Shown: positions 1 through 12,416, numbered from the stretch's first letter. The stretch: 64,000 nucleotides of DNA from Hibiscus mutabilis (GCA_019671005.1 CM033724.1:20685786-20749785), one strand, 5' to 3'. Notes: generated from the sequence alone by a model not told the origin. Made by a program: numbers and translations.

Positions 1-264
1 TAAGATTAGTGAAGTATCAAGAAGATACATCTCAGGTAAATTATTCAAGTAGGAAAGGTGAATTAAACCTCCTCTGAATGAATAGTAAGATGGGTTTATA
101 AAGACCAAAATTTAAGAAATCAAAAGATTCTATTAGTATCCGTTCTATCAAGGAAGGAAAGATAATAGAAAGATTGGGACAAATCTGACGGAGTAGTACT
201 TGTAATAGTGGATCAAGCATGAGTTGAAAATTCGAGGACGGATTTTCTTAAAGGAGGGGAGAAT
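1..264 (+). pseudogene. 3' end of a gypsy internal region with polypurine tract
   Basis: The last internal bases of a Ty3/gypsy element whose body lies left of the window. A purine-rich tract at 250-263 directly precedes the TG start of an LTR at 265, the usual place for the plus-strand primer. The bases just before it resemble the 3' ends of the truncated internal regions at 7561-7608 and 12361-12416, which also run into a purine tract and an LTR. No usable reading frame remains. The purine tract and the LTR junction are seen; the missing body is inferred. Confidence 0.65.
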
Positions 265-2873
265 TGTAACACCCCAAAATTTCGTTAAATAGTATTAAGA
301 TCATTTGGTACTAAGTTAGTAGCTTAAAAACTAACTTAGTGACTAAAATGACAAAAATGGAAAAGTTAGGATTTCTTTAATTATGAGCTTTAGAAAAGGA
401 ATTTATGAGGTTTAATGGTATCATAAGATAGAGAATAATCAGATTAGGGTACATGCAAAATTTGGTTGAAATCCGATAAAATTGGAATAAGAATTGAAGG
501 TTAAAGTTTAGTGACCAAAGTGACAATTTTTAAAAGTTGGTTGTTTAATCATAAAGAAAGGAAAAGTTTAAATCCTTTATAAAGAATTTGCCCAATTACT
601 AAATTTTATTCTGTAGATGGATAAATTTGGTCAGTGAGTAAAATCTAATATAGGTCCGGGAATGAAAATGCAGTATAAGGTATCAAATTTGGATAGAATA
701 AAATTATTAGTGTGCTCAGACCAGGAAAACACTAGGATGAGTGACCTTCGGGAATGTCCCATAAAAGTGTTTCTGATCGATATTTTGGACTCATTCAGAG
801 TAGAGAATATTCATATGGATTTCCGATAAAGGATTTTTAAGATAAATTTTACTCGATGAGGATTTTCGATAATTATCATAATAATAGACTGAATTAGGAA
901 AATTCTGACTAAGTCCTTAGGAAAGGAAGTTTTTTATGAGATAATAGTATCAATTTTCTGAATATGGAAATATAAAATTTTCGGAATAAACCTGATAGCT
1001 CGATAAAGGTAAAATCGCAATAGAAATGTTTTGTGAATATCAGGAAATCAGATCGAATTAAATTTTTAGAGACTGTTCCATAAGCCATGGAAAATCATAA
1101 AATAATATTTATGGAATTTAGAGATATGAGATTTTTGGATTAGATTCGTTAGTTCGATCAATGAAAAATCGTATTAGGTGATTATCGGGTAATTGTATCG
1201 AATAAAAATCATAAAATAAAATTTTAGATTTCTTTGGGAATGGCCGGTTATGAAGGAACCAAATTGGTTCAAATGTAATGGAATGGCAATTTTAAAGAAG
1301 ATTTGTAAATATGAGTTTGTTGAGGGACAAATTAGTAAAATGGATTAAAATGAATTTAAAATTCATTTTAATTAAACAAGTGGCAATATTAGATTAAAAC
1401 AAGTATATTAGTTTACAAAATGAAAAAAATTGTTCATCCATTCCTACATATGCCGTGGGGGAGAAGAAGAAGGGAGAAAAAATACATCAAATTTCAAACT
1501 TGATTTGGAAGGGTTACAAGTAAAATCAAGGTTAGTTCATGAAGGAAAAAATAATCCTTGTTCAATTTTCTTTCATTTGGTAGTAATTTTACATGGTACT
1601 ATGAAGAAGTGTTCATGGTTTGATGAGAGAGAAAATTTAGGGTTTATGGATTTGTTTGAATTAAGGCTTGATTTAGTTGAATCAAGTATAGAAATGATAT
1701 TTACAAGCTTTTGTTTGAATTAATTCCATGTCTATATGCAAAACCCCTAAATTTTGAAAATTAGGGTTTATGTTAGGGTATGGAATTTTAGAACATGATT
1801 GAAGGATAAATGATTCTATGTGTTGTTTTAAGGTGATTGGAATGAAAATCCCTTTAGGGACCAAAATGTTAACTTTGTAAAGTTTAAGGTTTGATTGTTG
1901 AGTTTGTATTTGATGAATGCTATGTTGGAAAATTAATTTAAGTGATTGGAATTGAAGAAGTTTAGGGATTGAAGTGTGACATTGAAAATTTATGAGTACT
2001 TAAGTTAGATTATTGATTTAAGTACTTGAATTGAATAAGGAAGGGAATAGCAACTTAATTACTTGAAGGACTAATTCGGCTAAGTATGAAAGTTTTGGGA
2101 CCAATCCGACAATGTAGTTTTTGATGAAAGATGTAAGGAGAACTTATGAATACAAGCTTCATTTAGTCATTTGAAGTAAAATAATAGGACTAAATTGACA
2201 AGTAAAGAAATAAGAAGAAGTTATGGTAAATTTAGAAATTAATTATGAGAAGTTAGGTTGAATTTAAATTATGGCAGTAAGTTTAGAAATTCACCATAAA
2301 TTCTATAAAAATGTTTAGATGGTGGATTTTATACCGATATAAAGGTATGTCAGTCTAGTTTCGTTTCCAACAAACAGAAACTGATTCCGAGTTCCGTGTT
2401 AAAGATATGAATTTTTTTTCGAATGAATGTCTGAAAAATTACAGAGCAGTTTTCTGCCTGGATAGTCTGTGACGTGAATTCAGTGATTTTTCACAATTTT
2501 TGTAGATTTTATTAATTTATGTGGCTTATACCTTTAGAACCGTTTTCGAATCTAGTTTCTCGAGTATAAAGGAAATTAAGATCCAATATGTATCCTGCCC
2601 TATACAAGTAAATCTTTGAAGGTAGCACAAGCTGTCAAAAAATAGAATTTGAATCATTATGTATTTAAAGGTTAGTTAGCAAGCTTAGAAGAATTATTGG
2701 AAGTTCAAATTAGTCACTAAGAACCATAATGAGTTTTCGAAAAGTACAAGGAAGAAAGGAAAATAATTGAAAATTTTATTTTCGAATGATTATGTTAAAA
2801 AGTAAGTTTAAGGTATTGTTAGATTTGAGTCTAACAAATATTTTATTGTAGTTATATGATTATTGAAGTCAAG
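265..2873 (+). repeat. LTR-0, left part of a split 3' LTR
   Basis: Starts TGTAACACCCC and matches the first half of LTR-1 at low to moderate identity (the same succession of phrases, for example 820-880 against 3630-3700), so it is a diverged sister subfamily. It stops mid-LTR at 2873, where LTR-1 begins. Its continuation is at 15975-17222, which corresponds to the second half of LTR-1 and ends GGTGTTACA. Joined length would be about 3.86 kb, close to the 3.5 kb of its relatives. Short ORFs inside (1430-1723, 1682-1864) are not conserved in the relatives and are treated as chance. Confidence 0.7.
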
Positions 2874-3219
2874 TGTAATACCCCAAAATTTACAGTTATG
2901 TTTAATGGTCATTTAGTACTAAGATAAGGGCTTAAAAACTTACTTAGTGACTAAAATACAAAAATGTAAAAGTTATGATTTTCTCAATTATGAACTGTGA
3001 AAAGAAATTTCTGAGATTTTAAGGTGTCATATGGGAGAGAACGAGTAAAATAGGATACTCGCAAAGTTTGGCTAAAATCTAAGGAAAATTGGAATGAGAA
3101 TTCAAAGTTAAAGTTTAGTGACTAAAATGATAAGTTTTAAAACTTGGGGTGATAGAAGTGGAAATATGAAAAGTTGAGAGACAAAAGTTGTAATTTCCAA
3201 AAAGTTAGGTGTTTTACTT

Positions 3220-3227
3220 TATAAATA
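3220..3227 (+). promoter_or_regulatory. TATA box of LTR-1
   Basis: TATAAATA lies 347 bp into the LTR and is kept at the same offset in LTR-2 (7957-7964) and LTR-3 (12764-12771). It fits the plant TATA consensus. If used, U3 would be about 380 bp and the remaining 3.1 kb, including the hairpin array, would be transcribed. The transcription start is inferred. Confidence 0.5.
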
Positions 3228-4859
3228 GATAGAGCACCTATAGGTGTGGATCGAATGAGGAATTATTGGTTTGATCCGATATTTCGATTATTGGAAAATC
3301 GTAGTCAAAGTTTAAGTAGAATTTGGATACCTAAATCGAACTGGAAAATTATGAAATTTTACCATATGATAGAAAAAGGTTATAAAAGTCATTTCCAAGT
3401 GTTGAAGAATTTATCAATAATTATTTTATCATGTACATGGATTAAACAGATCATGGCGAAAAATCTAATATAGATTACGGGAATAAAAATACAGTATAAG
3501 ATATTGAATTTAGATCGAACTGCAAAGTTAAGCGTGCTTAGGACATAGGATGGGTGACCTATTGGGAAGGTCTCATGTCAGTAATTGAGACTGATAAAAA
3601 GAAATCAACTCGAGTTAATATTATTCGTATGGATATCAGATAAAGGATTTTTAAGAGAATTTTATCCGATAAAGATTTCGGATAAATTATCAGTATATTG
3701 AACCGAGTCAAAATTTCAAGATTTTGATTTTTACAAAACTATGGAATATTTTTTAGGTCAGCAATATTTATTTATGGAGATTAGAATTATGAGAATTTTA
3801 TATTTTACCCGATAGTTTGGAAAATGAAAAATCTTAGTAAGTGATTATCGGGTAATCGGATCAAATTGGAATTTTAAAGGCAGTTCCATAGGCTATGGAA
3901 AATTTATAAAATATTATTTTTATGAATATTTTAAGGTTTCTAGTTGGAATCTAACTAGACTTGGTTTCATTTTTACAAAATGGCAAAATTTTGTGATTTA
4001 AGTGACTAGTTTTGGTAATTTGGTCACAAGGGCGATTTTGAAATATTTTGAAAGTACCATGGGTAATGTGGTAATTTCCCATGTGAAAGCATTACTCTAG
4101 TTTGGTTAGAGTTGAATGGGATTTGGTTGGAATTGAACTAGAATGGCAACTAGTAAATATAAACTCAGTTGGGGGACATTTTGGTAAAATAAAATAAAAT
4201 GAATTAAAAATTCATTTTTAATTTTACATGTGGCATAAAATAAGAAAAAAATGAACAAATTTGTTCATCTTCCTCCATGTATTTTGAAACTAACAAGGAA
4301 AAGAGAGGAAAATACACAAATTTTTCAAGGCAATTTTGAAGGCTTTAAAGCAAGATTCAAGTTTGGATCCGAATCAAAAGAAGGTTCGAGGTACTATGAA
4401 AGAAATGATCGAATATAGCTTAGTGAGGCAAGCTAATAAATGGCCCAGGTGAGTGTATTTTAATTATTTATTATATATGTGAGATGAATGAATGCATTTT
4501 TATCTGTATATATATAATGTGAAGAAGACTTGCAATAAGTAACTTTGATAATAATGAAAATGTATGTTGATCAAAGTTATGTAAATGGTATGAAGTATTA
4601 AGTGGCATATGTGATACATGGATATGGAATAATGATTTATCTAAGTTAAATCGGATTTTAGATTTTGGGTATGAAATGCCCATTATTGAATTATGGTTGA
4701 TAGTTTTGATAAATTGGATATTGCAGATGAAATATGAGATGTAAATTACCCTATTATATGAATAATGATGATTAATCTATAAGGAAATAAATTGCCCAAG
4801 TACTAGTGTGAAGTCTTGGTATAATTGGATATCCAAAAAGAGTCATAGTAGCTGCGAAC

Positions 4860-5268
4860 CAGCACTACGGTGCTGAGATAAAGTAGGCACAACGGTGCTG
4901 AAGGGAAAGTAGGCACTACGGTGCTGAAGGTAAAGTAGGCACTATGGTGCTGAAGGTATGAGGAGCAAAGAGCATCCTCGAGTACGTACTCACCATTAGA
5001 CGCTACGACGTTGTAGACACTACGATGTCGGACTCGTATACCATAAGTTCAATGAGAATCTTTGGTATAGTTGGATATCCATAGGGTCTTAGCATCTGCA
5101 TCAAAGCACTACGGAGTCAGGAAAGACTCTACGGAGTCAGTTCAAACACTACGGTGTTAAAATGCACAAAATGTGCTAGGATGAGGAGCAAAGATCGTCC
5201 TTGAGTACGTACTCATCTCAGTCGCTTCGGCGATGCAGACGCTAAGGCGTCGTAGACACTACGGTGTC
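4860..5268 (+). repeat. Array of short hairpins with TACG/TTCG loops in LTR-1
   Basis: About 13 short inverted repeats with 4-6 bp stems around a four-base loop. Clear ones: CAGCAC/GTGCTG at 4860-4875, GCAC/GTGC at 4913-4924, GACTC/GAGTC at 5125-5138, AACAC/GTGTT at 5145-5158, TCGC/GCGA around TTCG at 5222-5233, GACGC/GCGTC around TAAG at 5238-5251, GACAC/GTGTC at 5255-5268. Most loops are TACG closed by C-G; variants are AACG (4891), TATG (4943), TTCG and TAAG. Stem sequences differ yet remain complementary. Two copies of a conserved block (4958-4993 and 5181-5217) lie among them. Confidence 0.85.
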
Positions 5269-5307
5269 GTGTTGACTCGCGTACCATTGCTTCACATGAT
5301 TGTTGTA

Positions 5308-5560
5308 TTTTGGGCTATGATAAAGGAAATGATATACAAATGATTGCATGATGAAATTATGATTATGATAAAAGAAATGATATGCAAATGATTGCAAAAA
5401 GAAAGTATGACTATGATAAGGAAATGATATGCAGATGATTGCATAATAAAAATATGGCTATAATAAAGGATCGAGCGTGCAAATGATTGCATTACAAAAG
5501 TATGGCTATGTTAAGGAATATGATATGCAAATGATTACGTGATAAAAGTATGACTACTTG
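5308..5560 (+). repeat. Tandem repeats of about 48 bp in LTR-1
   Basis: About five imperfect units containing ATGATATGCAAATGATTGCA. The core ATGCAA-ATGA-TTGCAT is itself an inverted repeat with a six-base arm. LTR-2 and LTR-3 have more units. Minus-strand ORFs here are translations of the repeat. Confidence 0.75.
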
Positions 5561-6355
5561 TTGATCATAAACCATTGATATCATGATTTTATGACAAATT
5601 TGATAGATGATATGAATCATATTGAAAGCATGTTTATGTTGAAGAAATTTTTATGCATATGAACACTTGATGAACATAGAACAATGATGACATGACTCTT
5701 AAGATAGTCATGATACATGGTTAATTCTGCATATACAAATAGCTTGATTTAATACTTTGGCTATAATACTTGAAATGCAATTATGAAAGTAGTTAAGCTA
5801 AAAAGCTTAATGTACACAAGACTGGTAAAACAAATCAAATCTCGTGATTGGAATATTACATTGGTCAAATGAACTATACAAGTAAGGCAGTTCTATATAT
5901 GATAAAATGTTAACAATTGCAAATGAAAATCATTTGCCATCTTGCAGAACTGTGTTATTATAATTATTGTTTATATTGTTATGATTATGTTTCACTAAGT
6001 TGTATTTAACGTGTGTTTTGTATCACATGTAGGTACCTCAGATTAGATAGCAAAAGAGGAGCCGCACATCGTTGGATCAAGTTCGTTTGTATTATCAGTA
6101 AGTATCACCACATCCTAGCTTAGAGGGGCGTGAATCAAATTTAAATAAGTAGCTATTTTGTATGAACTAGAAACATGACTAAGTTTTGAGAAATTAAGAA
6201 TATTATAAAATATGCATTAAATGAATTTAAATTTAGTTGGTTGTTTATTGTGTAGTGATAAAAAATTTAAAATTAAGTCTAAAAATTAGTAGAAATCAAT
6301 TAGTAACATCTTTAATGTGTATTCGAATATCGAATATTACGTTGAGGGTGTTACA

Positions 6356-7608
6356 TTTAGTTGTATCAGAGCAAAAGTTTAGCCGATTCTGGAGGTTAAA
6401 CCGAGTCCAATATGATTTTGTTAAAGTGTACATGCCCCTAGGATGTGATGCTACTGGTATATTGCTTGTATAACTTGGTAGCTCATCAATAGTATGATTG
6501 AGTCTTTAATGGTTATAAGAAAAATAAGATGCTGTTAGATTTCGTCAGTTGGCGAATTTTTAAGGGTTAAGAAAAGACCCATAGTGGATACAACACAGTG
6601 AAATAAATATGATAGTTAACTTCTATTCAAAATGAATTATCTGCATAATTGAGAACTAGTGCAGTAATTATAAGAAGATGGAGAATACTCTGATTGTAAG
6701 GAAATTTCCAAATGTGCTTTCGGATGAATTACTAGGATTACCTCCAGATTAAGAGGTAGAGTTCGATATTGACGTTTAATTCGAGAATAAAGCAAGTATT
6801 GATAGCACCTTATAGAAATGCACTAACCCAGTTAGAGGAACTGAAAGCTCAATTGTAAGAGCTATTAGATTGGAGTTATATTCGATCGAGTGAGTTATTA
6901 TGAAGTGCTTTAGTATTATTCGTAAAGAAGAAAGATGATTTTTTAACAATTAAGTATAGATCATCAACAGTTAAATAGGGTAACAATAAAGAATAAATAA
7001 TCTGTTACTAAGGATTGGGGATTTGTTTGACCAGTTCGAAGGTGTAGTTGGGTTTCCAAAGAATCGACCTTTAATTGGGTTATTATCAGTTAAAAGTTAA
7101 AGAAGAAAATATACCGAAGACAGTACTCAAAACTCGTTATAGATACTACGAGTTCTTAATGATGCTGTTTGGACTTACAAACGCTCTGCCACATATAAGA
7201 ATTTGATGAATAGGGTGTCTCAAACCTACTTGGACCAGTTCAAGGTGAAAAAAAATAAAGAAGAGAAAAGAAAAGAAATTTTTAATAGAAAAATAGTTAG
7301 ATTGAACTATTCTGATCTTTGAAGATAAGTTACGAGCCTAAATTATTGAGAACACAGGATTGTGGGAAAGGAAGTTGAACTATAACCCGATATTTGATGT
7401 ATGACGAAGAACTGATGAAAATCTTAGCCTATATAGTTAAAAAGAATAAGAAACAAGAAAATTTTATTGGTCAAAATCCTTTGGAGGAACTATAAAGTGG
7501 ATGAGGCAACTTGAGTGATCAAGAAGAAAATGAGAGAATAGTACCCGAAACTATTCAAAACAGGTACGTTTTGAAAATTCGAGGATGAATTTTCTTAGGG
7601 GAGAGAAT
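6356..7608 (+). pseudogene. Deleted gypsy internal region INT-1 (pol remnant)
   Basis: Only 1253 bp between LTR-1 and LTR-2, against about 4.8 kb in the complete element C. It opens with primer site 6361-6372 (TTGTATCAGAGC, one base off the usual TGGTATCAGAGC). From about 6700 it encodes, in broken frames, the start of a gypsy reverse transcriptase (a LPPD-like stretch near 6740, a FVKKKD stretch near 6920, a YYEFLM-LFGLTNA stretch near 7145). It then jumps at a purine-rich junction (7240-7290) to the C-terminal tail of integrase near 7490. The RT metal-binding motif, RNase H and nearly all of integrase are missing, so it is non-autonomous. A polypurine tract precedes LTR-2. Confidence 0.75.
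6361..6372 (+). other. Primer binding site of INT-1 (Met-tRNA type)
   Basis: TTGTATCAGAGC lies five bases after the LTR-1 end. It differs by one base from the TGGTATCAGAGC sites at 24748 and 39938, the usual match to plant initiator-Met tRNA. Confidence 0.7.
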
Positions 7609-9613
7609 TGTAATACCCCAAAATTTACAAGATTGTTTAAGGGTCATTTAGTACTAAGATAAGGGCTTAAATGCTTACTTAGTGACTAAAATGACAAAAA
7701 TGTCAAAGTTAGGATTTTCTCAATTATGAACTGTGGAAAAGAAATTTTGAGATTTTAAGGTGTCATATGGGGAGAGAACAAGTAAAATAGGATTCTCGCA
7801 AAGTTTGGCTAAAATCTTAGTAAAATTGGAATGGAAATTCAAAGTTATAGTTTAGTGACTAAAATGATAAGTTTTAAAACTTGGGGTGATAGAAGTGGAA
7901 ATATGAAAAGTTGAGGGACCAAAGTTGTAATTTCCCAAAAGTTAGGTGTTTTACTTTATAAATAGATAGAGCACCTATAGGTGTAGATCGAATGAGCAAT
8001 TACTGGTTTGATCCGATATTTCGATTATTGGAAAATCGTAGTCAAAATTTAAGTATAATTTGGATACCCAAATCGAACTGAAAAATTATGAAATTTTACC
8101 ATATGATAGAAAAGGTTATAAAAGTCATTTCCAAGTGTTGAAGAATTTATCAGTAATTATTTTATCCTGTATATGGATTAAACAGATCATGGAGAAAAAT
8201 CTAATATAGATTACGAGAATAAAAATGCAGTATAAGATATTGAATTTAAATCGAACTACAAAGTTAAGCGTTCTTAGGACATAGGATGGGTGACCTATTG
8301 GGAAGGTCTCATGTGAGCAATTGAGACTAATAAAAAGAAATCAACTCAAGTTAATATTATTCGTATGGATATCAGATAAAGGATTTTTAAGAGAATTTTA
8401 TCCGATAAAGATTTCGGATAAATTATCAGTATATATAATCGAGTCAAAATTTCGAGATTTTGATTTTTACAAAACTATGGAATATTTTTTAGGTCAAAAA
8501 TATTTATTTATGGAGATTAGAATTATGAAAATTTCAGATTTTACCCGATAGTTTGGAAAATGGAAAATCGTAGTAAGTGATTATCGGGTAATCGGATCGA
8601 ATTGGAATTTTAAATGCAGTTCCATAAGCCATGGAAAATTTATAAAATAGTATTTTTATGAATATATCAATGTTTCTAGTTGGAATCTAACTAGACTTGG
8701 TTCCATTTTTACAAAATGGCAAAATTTTGTGATTTAAGTGACTAGTTTTGGTAATTTGGTAATTTGGTAATTTGGTCACAAGGGCGATTTTGAAATATTT
8801 TGAAAGTACCATGAGTAATGTGGTAATTTCCCATGTGAAACCATTACTCTAGTTTGGTTAGAGTTGAATGGGATTTGGTTGGAATTGAAGTAGAATGGCA
8901 ACTAGTAAATATAAACTCAGTTGGGGGACATTTTGGTAAAATAAATTAAAATGAATAAAAATTCATTTTTAACTTTACATGTGGCATAAAATAAGAAAAA
9001 GATGAACAAATTTGTTCATCTTCCTCCATGTATTTCGAAACTAACAAGGAAAAGAGGACAAAAAATACATAAATTTTTCAAGGCAATTTTGAAGGCTTTA
9101 AAGCAAGATTCAAGTTTGGATCCGAATCAAAAGAAGGTTCGATGTACTATGAAAGAAAGGATCGAATAGAGCTTAATGAGGCAAGCTAATAAATGGCCCA
9201 AGTGAGTGCATTTATTTATTTATTATATATGTGAGATGAATGAATGTATTTTTAATCTGTATATATATAATGTGAAGAAGACTTGCAATAAGAAACTTTG
9301 ATAATAATGAAAATGTATGTTGATCAAAGTTATGTAAATGGTATGAAGTATTTAGTGGCATATGTGATACATGGATATGGAATAATGATTTATATAAGTT
9401 AAATCAGATTTTTAGATTTTGGGTATGAAATGTCCATTATTGAATTATGGTTGATAGTTTTGATAAATTGGATACTGCGGATGAAATATGACATGTGAAT
9501 TGCCCTATTATATAAACAATGATGATTGATCTATAAGGAAATAAATTGCCCAAGTACTAATGTGAATTCTTGGTATAATTGGATATCCAAAAAGAGTCAT
9601 AGCAGTTGCGAAC

Positions 9614-10039
9614 CAACACTACGGTGTTGAGATAAAGTAGGCACTACGGTGCTGAAGGGAAAGTAGGCACTACGTCTTTGAAGGTAAAGTAGCACACTAC
9701 GGTTTGAAGGTATGAGGAGCAAAGAGCGTCCTCGATTACGTACTCACCATTAGACGCTACGGCGTTGTAGACACTACGGTGTTGGACTCGTATACCATAA
9801 GTTCAATGAGAATCTTTGGTATAGTTGGATATCCATAGGGTCTTAGCAGCTGCATCAAAGCATTACGGTGCGGGGAAAGACTACTGAGTCGGGAAAGACT
9901 ATCTGAGTCGGTTCAAACACTACGGTGTTAAAAGGCACAAAATGTGCTAGGAGGAGGAGCAAAGAGTGTCCTCGAGTACGTACTCATCTCAGTCACTTCG
10001 ACAATGCAGACGCTAAGGCGCCGTAGACACTACGGTGTC
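9614..10039 (+). repeat. Hairpin array in LTR-2
   Basis: Counterpart of the LTR-1 array. The first hairpin is CAACAC-TACG-GTGTTG (9614-9629) where LTR-1 has CAGCAC-TACG-GTGCTG, a paired change that keeps the stem. The last one, GACAC-TACG-GTGTC (10026-10039), is intact. Several middle units (about 9665-9715 and 9870-9915) have lost pairing. The conserved block recurs near 9711 and 9953. Confidence 0.8.
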
Positions 10040-10080
10040 TTGATGAGTTACGTACCATAGTTTCACATGATTGTTGTACT

Positions 10081-10370
10081 TTGGGATATGATAAAGGAAA
10101 TGATATGTAAATGATTGCATGATAAAATTATGATTATGATAAAAGAAATGTATGCAAATGATTGCAAAATGAAAGTATGGCTATGATAAGGAAATGATAT
10201 GCATATGATTGCATGATAAAAATATGGCTATGATAAAGGATAGGACATGCAAATGATTGCATTACGAAAGTATGACTATGTTAAAGGATATGATATGCAA
10301 ATGATTGCATGATAAAAGTATGGCTATGTTAAAGAATATGATATGCAAATGATTACGTGAGAAAAGTATG
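10081..10370 (+). repeat. Tandem repeats of about 48 bp in LTR-2
   Basis: About six units of the repeat described for LTR-1, most keeping the ATGCAA/TTGCAT inverted core. Confidence 0.75.
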
Positions 10371-11164
10371 ATTACTTGATCATAAGCCATTGATATCATG
10401 ATTTTATGACAAATTTGATAGAAGATATGAATCATATTGAAAGCATGTTTATGTTGAAGAAATTTTTATGCATATGAACACTTGATGAACATAGAACAAT
10501 GATGACATGCTCTTAAGATAGTCATGATACATGTTTAATTCTGCATATACAAATAGCTTGATTTAATACTTTAGTTATAATACTTGAAATGCAATTATGC
10601 AAGTAGTTAAGCTAAAAAGCTTAATGTACACAAGACTGGTAAAACAGATCAAATATTGTGATTGGAATATTACATTGGTCAAATGAACTATACAAGTAAG
10701 GCATTTCTATATATGATAAAATGTTAACAATTGCAAATGAAAATCATTTGCCATCTTGCAGAATTGTGTTATTATAATTATTGTTTATATTATTATGATT
10801 ATGTTTCATTATGTTGTATTTAACGTGTGTTTTGTATCACACGTAGGTACTTCAGATTAGATAGCAAAAGAGGAGATGCACATCGTTGGATCAAGTTCGC
10901 TTGTATTATCAGTAAGTATCACCACATCCTAGCCTAGAGGGGCATGAATCAAATTTAAATAAGTAGCTATTTTGTATGAACTAGAAACATGACTAAGTTT
11001 TGAGAAATTAAGAATATTAGAAAAGATGCATTAAACGAATTTAAATGTAGTTGGTTGTTTATTGTGTAGTGATAAAAAAAATTAAGTCTGAAAGTCAGTA
11101 CAAATCAATTAGTAACATCTTTAATGTGTATTCGAATATCGAATATTACATTGAGGGTGTTACA

Positions 11165-12416
11165 TTTAGTGGTATTAGAGCAAAGGTTTAGCCGATTATG
11201 GAGGTTAAACCGAGTCCAGTATGATTTTGTTAAAGTGTACATGCCCCTAGGATGTGATGCTACTGATATATTGCTTGTATACTTTGGTGTAGCTCCTCAA
11301 TAGTATGAATGAGACTCTAATGGTTATAAGAAAAATAAGATGTTAGATTTCGTTAGTTGAAGAATTTTTAAGGGTTAAGAAAAGACTCATAGTGGATACA
11401 ACACAGTGAAATAAATATGATAGTTAACTTCTATTCAGAATGAATTATCTGTATGATAAAGAACTGGTACAGTAATTATAAGAATATGGAGAATACTCTG
11501 ATTGTAAGGAAATCTCCAAATTTGTTTTCGGATGAATTACTAGGATTACCTCCAGATTAAGAGGTACAGTTCGATATTGATGTTCAATTCGAGAATAAAG
11601 CGAGTATTGATAGCACCTTATAGAAAGGCACCAACCCAGTTAGAGGAACTGAAAGCTCAACTGTAAGAGCTATTAGATTGGAGTTATATTCGATCGAGTG
11701 AGTTATTCTGAAGTGCTTCAGTATTATTCGTAAAGAAGAAAGATGTTTTTTTTACGATTAAGTATATATCATCAACAGTTAAATATGGTAACAATAAAGA
11801 ATAAATAATCTGTTACTAAGAATTGTGGATTTGTTTGACTAGTACCGAGGTGTAATTGGGTCTCCAAAGAATCGACCTTTAATTGGGTTATTATCAGTTA
11901 AAAGTTAAAGAAGAAAATATACCGAAGACAATACTCAAAACTCATTATGGATACTACGAGTTCTTAATGATGTTGTTTGGACTTACAAATGTTCTGCCAC
12001 ATATAAGAATTTGATGAATAAGGTGTCTCAACCCTACTTGGACCAGTTTATGGTGAAAAAAAAGGAAGAAGAGAAAAGAAAAGAAATTTTTAATAGAAAA
12101 TTAGTTAGATTGAACTATTCTGATCTTTGAAGATAAGTTACGAGCCTAAATTATTGAGAACACAAGATTGTGGGAAAGGAAGTTGAACTATAACCCGATA
12201 TTTGATGTATGACGAAGAACTGATGAAAATATTAGCCTATATAATTAAAAAGAATAAGGAATAAGAACATTCCATTGGTCAAAATCATTTGGAGGAACTA
12301 TAAAGTGGATGAGGCAACTTGAGGGATCAAGAAGAAAATGAGAGAATAGTACCCGAACTATTCAAAATAGGTACGTTTTGAAAATTTGAGGACGAATTTT
12401 CTTAAGGGGAAAGAAT
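11165..12416 (+). pseudogene. Deleted gypsy internal region INT-2 (pol remnant)
   Basis: A 1252-bp near copy of INT-1 with the same deletion endpoints and the same purine-rich junction (about 12045-12095). Both therefore descend from one deleted element rather than from two independent losses. Primer site TGGTATTAGAGC is at 11170-11181, one base off the usual form. The RT remnant and integrase tail are in the same order, with stops and frameshifts. A polypurine tract runs into LTR-3 at 12417. Confidence 0.75.

Larger units (their letters stand above)
2874..6355 (+). repeat. LTR-1 of a tandem gypsy array
   Basis: A 3482-bp LTR starting TGTAATACCCC and ending GGTGTTACA, giving the TGTAA/TTACA inverted ends typical of gypsy LTRs. 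A Met-tRNA-type primer site follows at 6361. Two more copies, LTR-2 (7609) and LTR-3 (12417), match along the length at what looks like well over 90 percent identity. Internal landmarks in order are a TATA box (3220), a hairpin array (4860-5268), 48-bp tandem repeats (5308-5560) and the LTR end. Small ORFs on both strands fall on repeats and are not genes. Confidence 0.85.
7609..11164 (+). repeat. LTR-2 of the tandem gypsy array
   Basis: A 3556-bp copy of LTR-1 with TG/CA ends, a polypurine tract before it and a Met-type primer site after it, so it serves as 3' LTR of INT-1 and 5' LTR of INT-2. Differences from LTR-1 include a tandem triplication of an 8-bp TAATTTGG unit near 8755-8778, a more degraded hairpin array (9614-10039) and one extra 48-bp unit. 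The TATA box is at 7957-7964. Confidence 0.85.
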
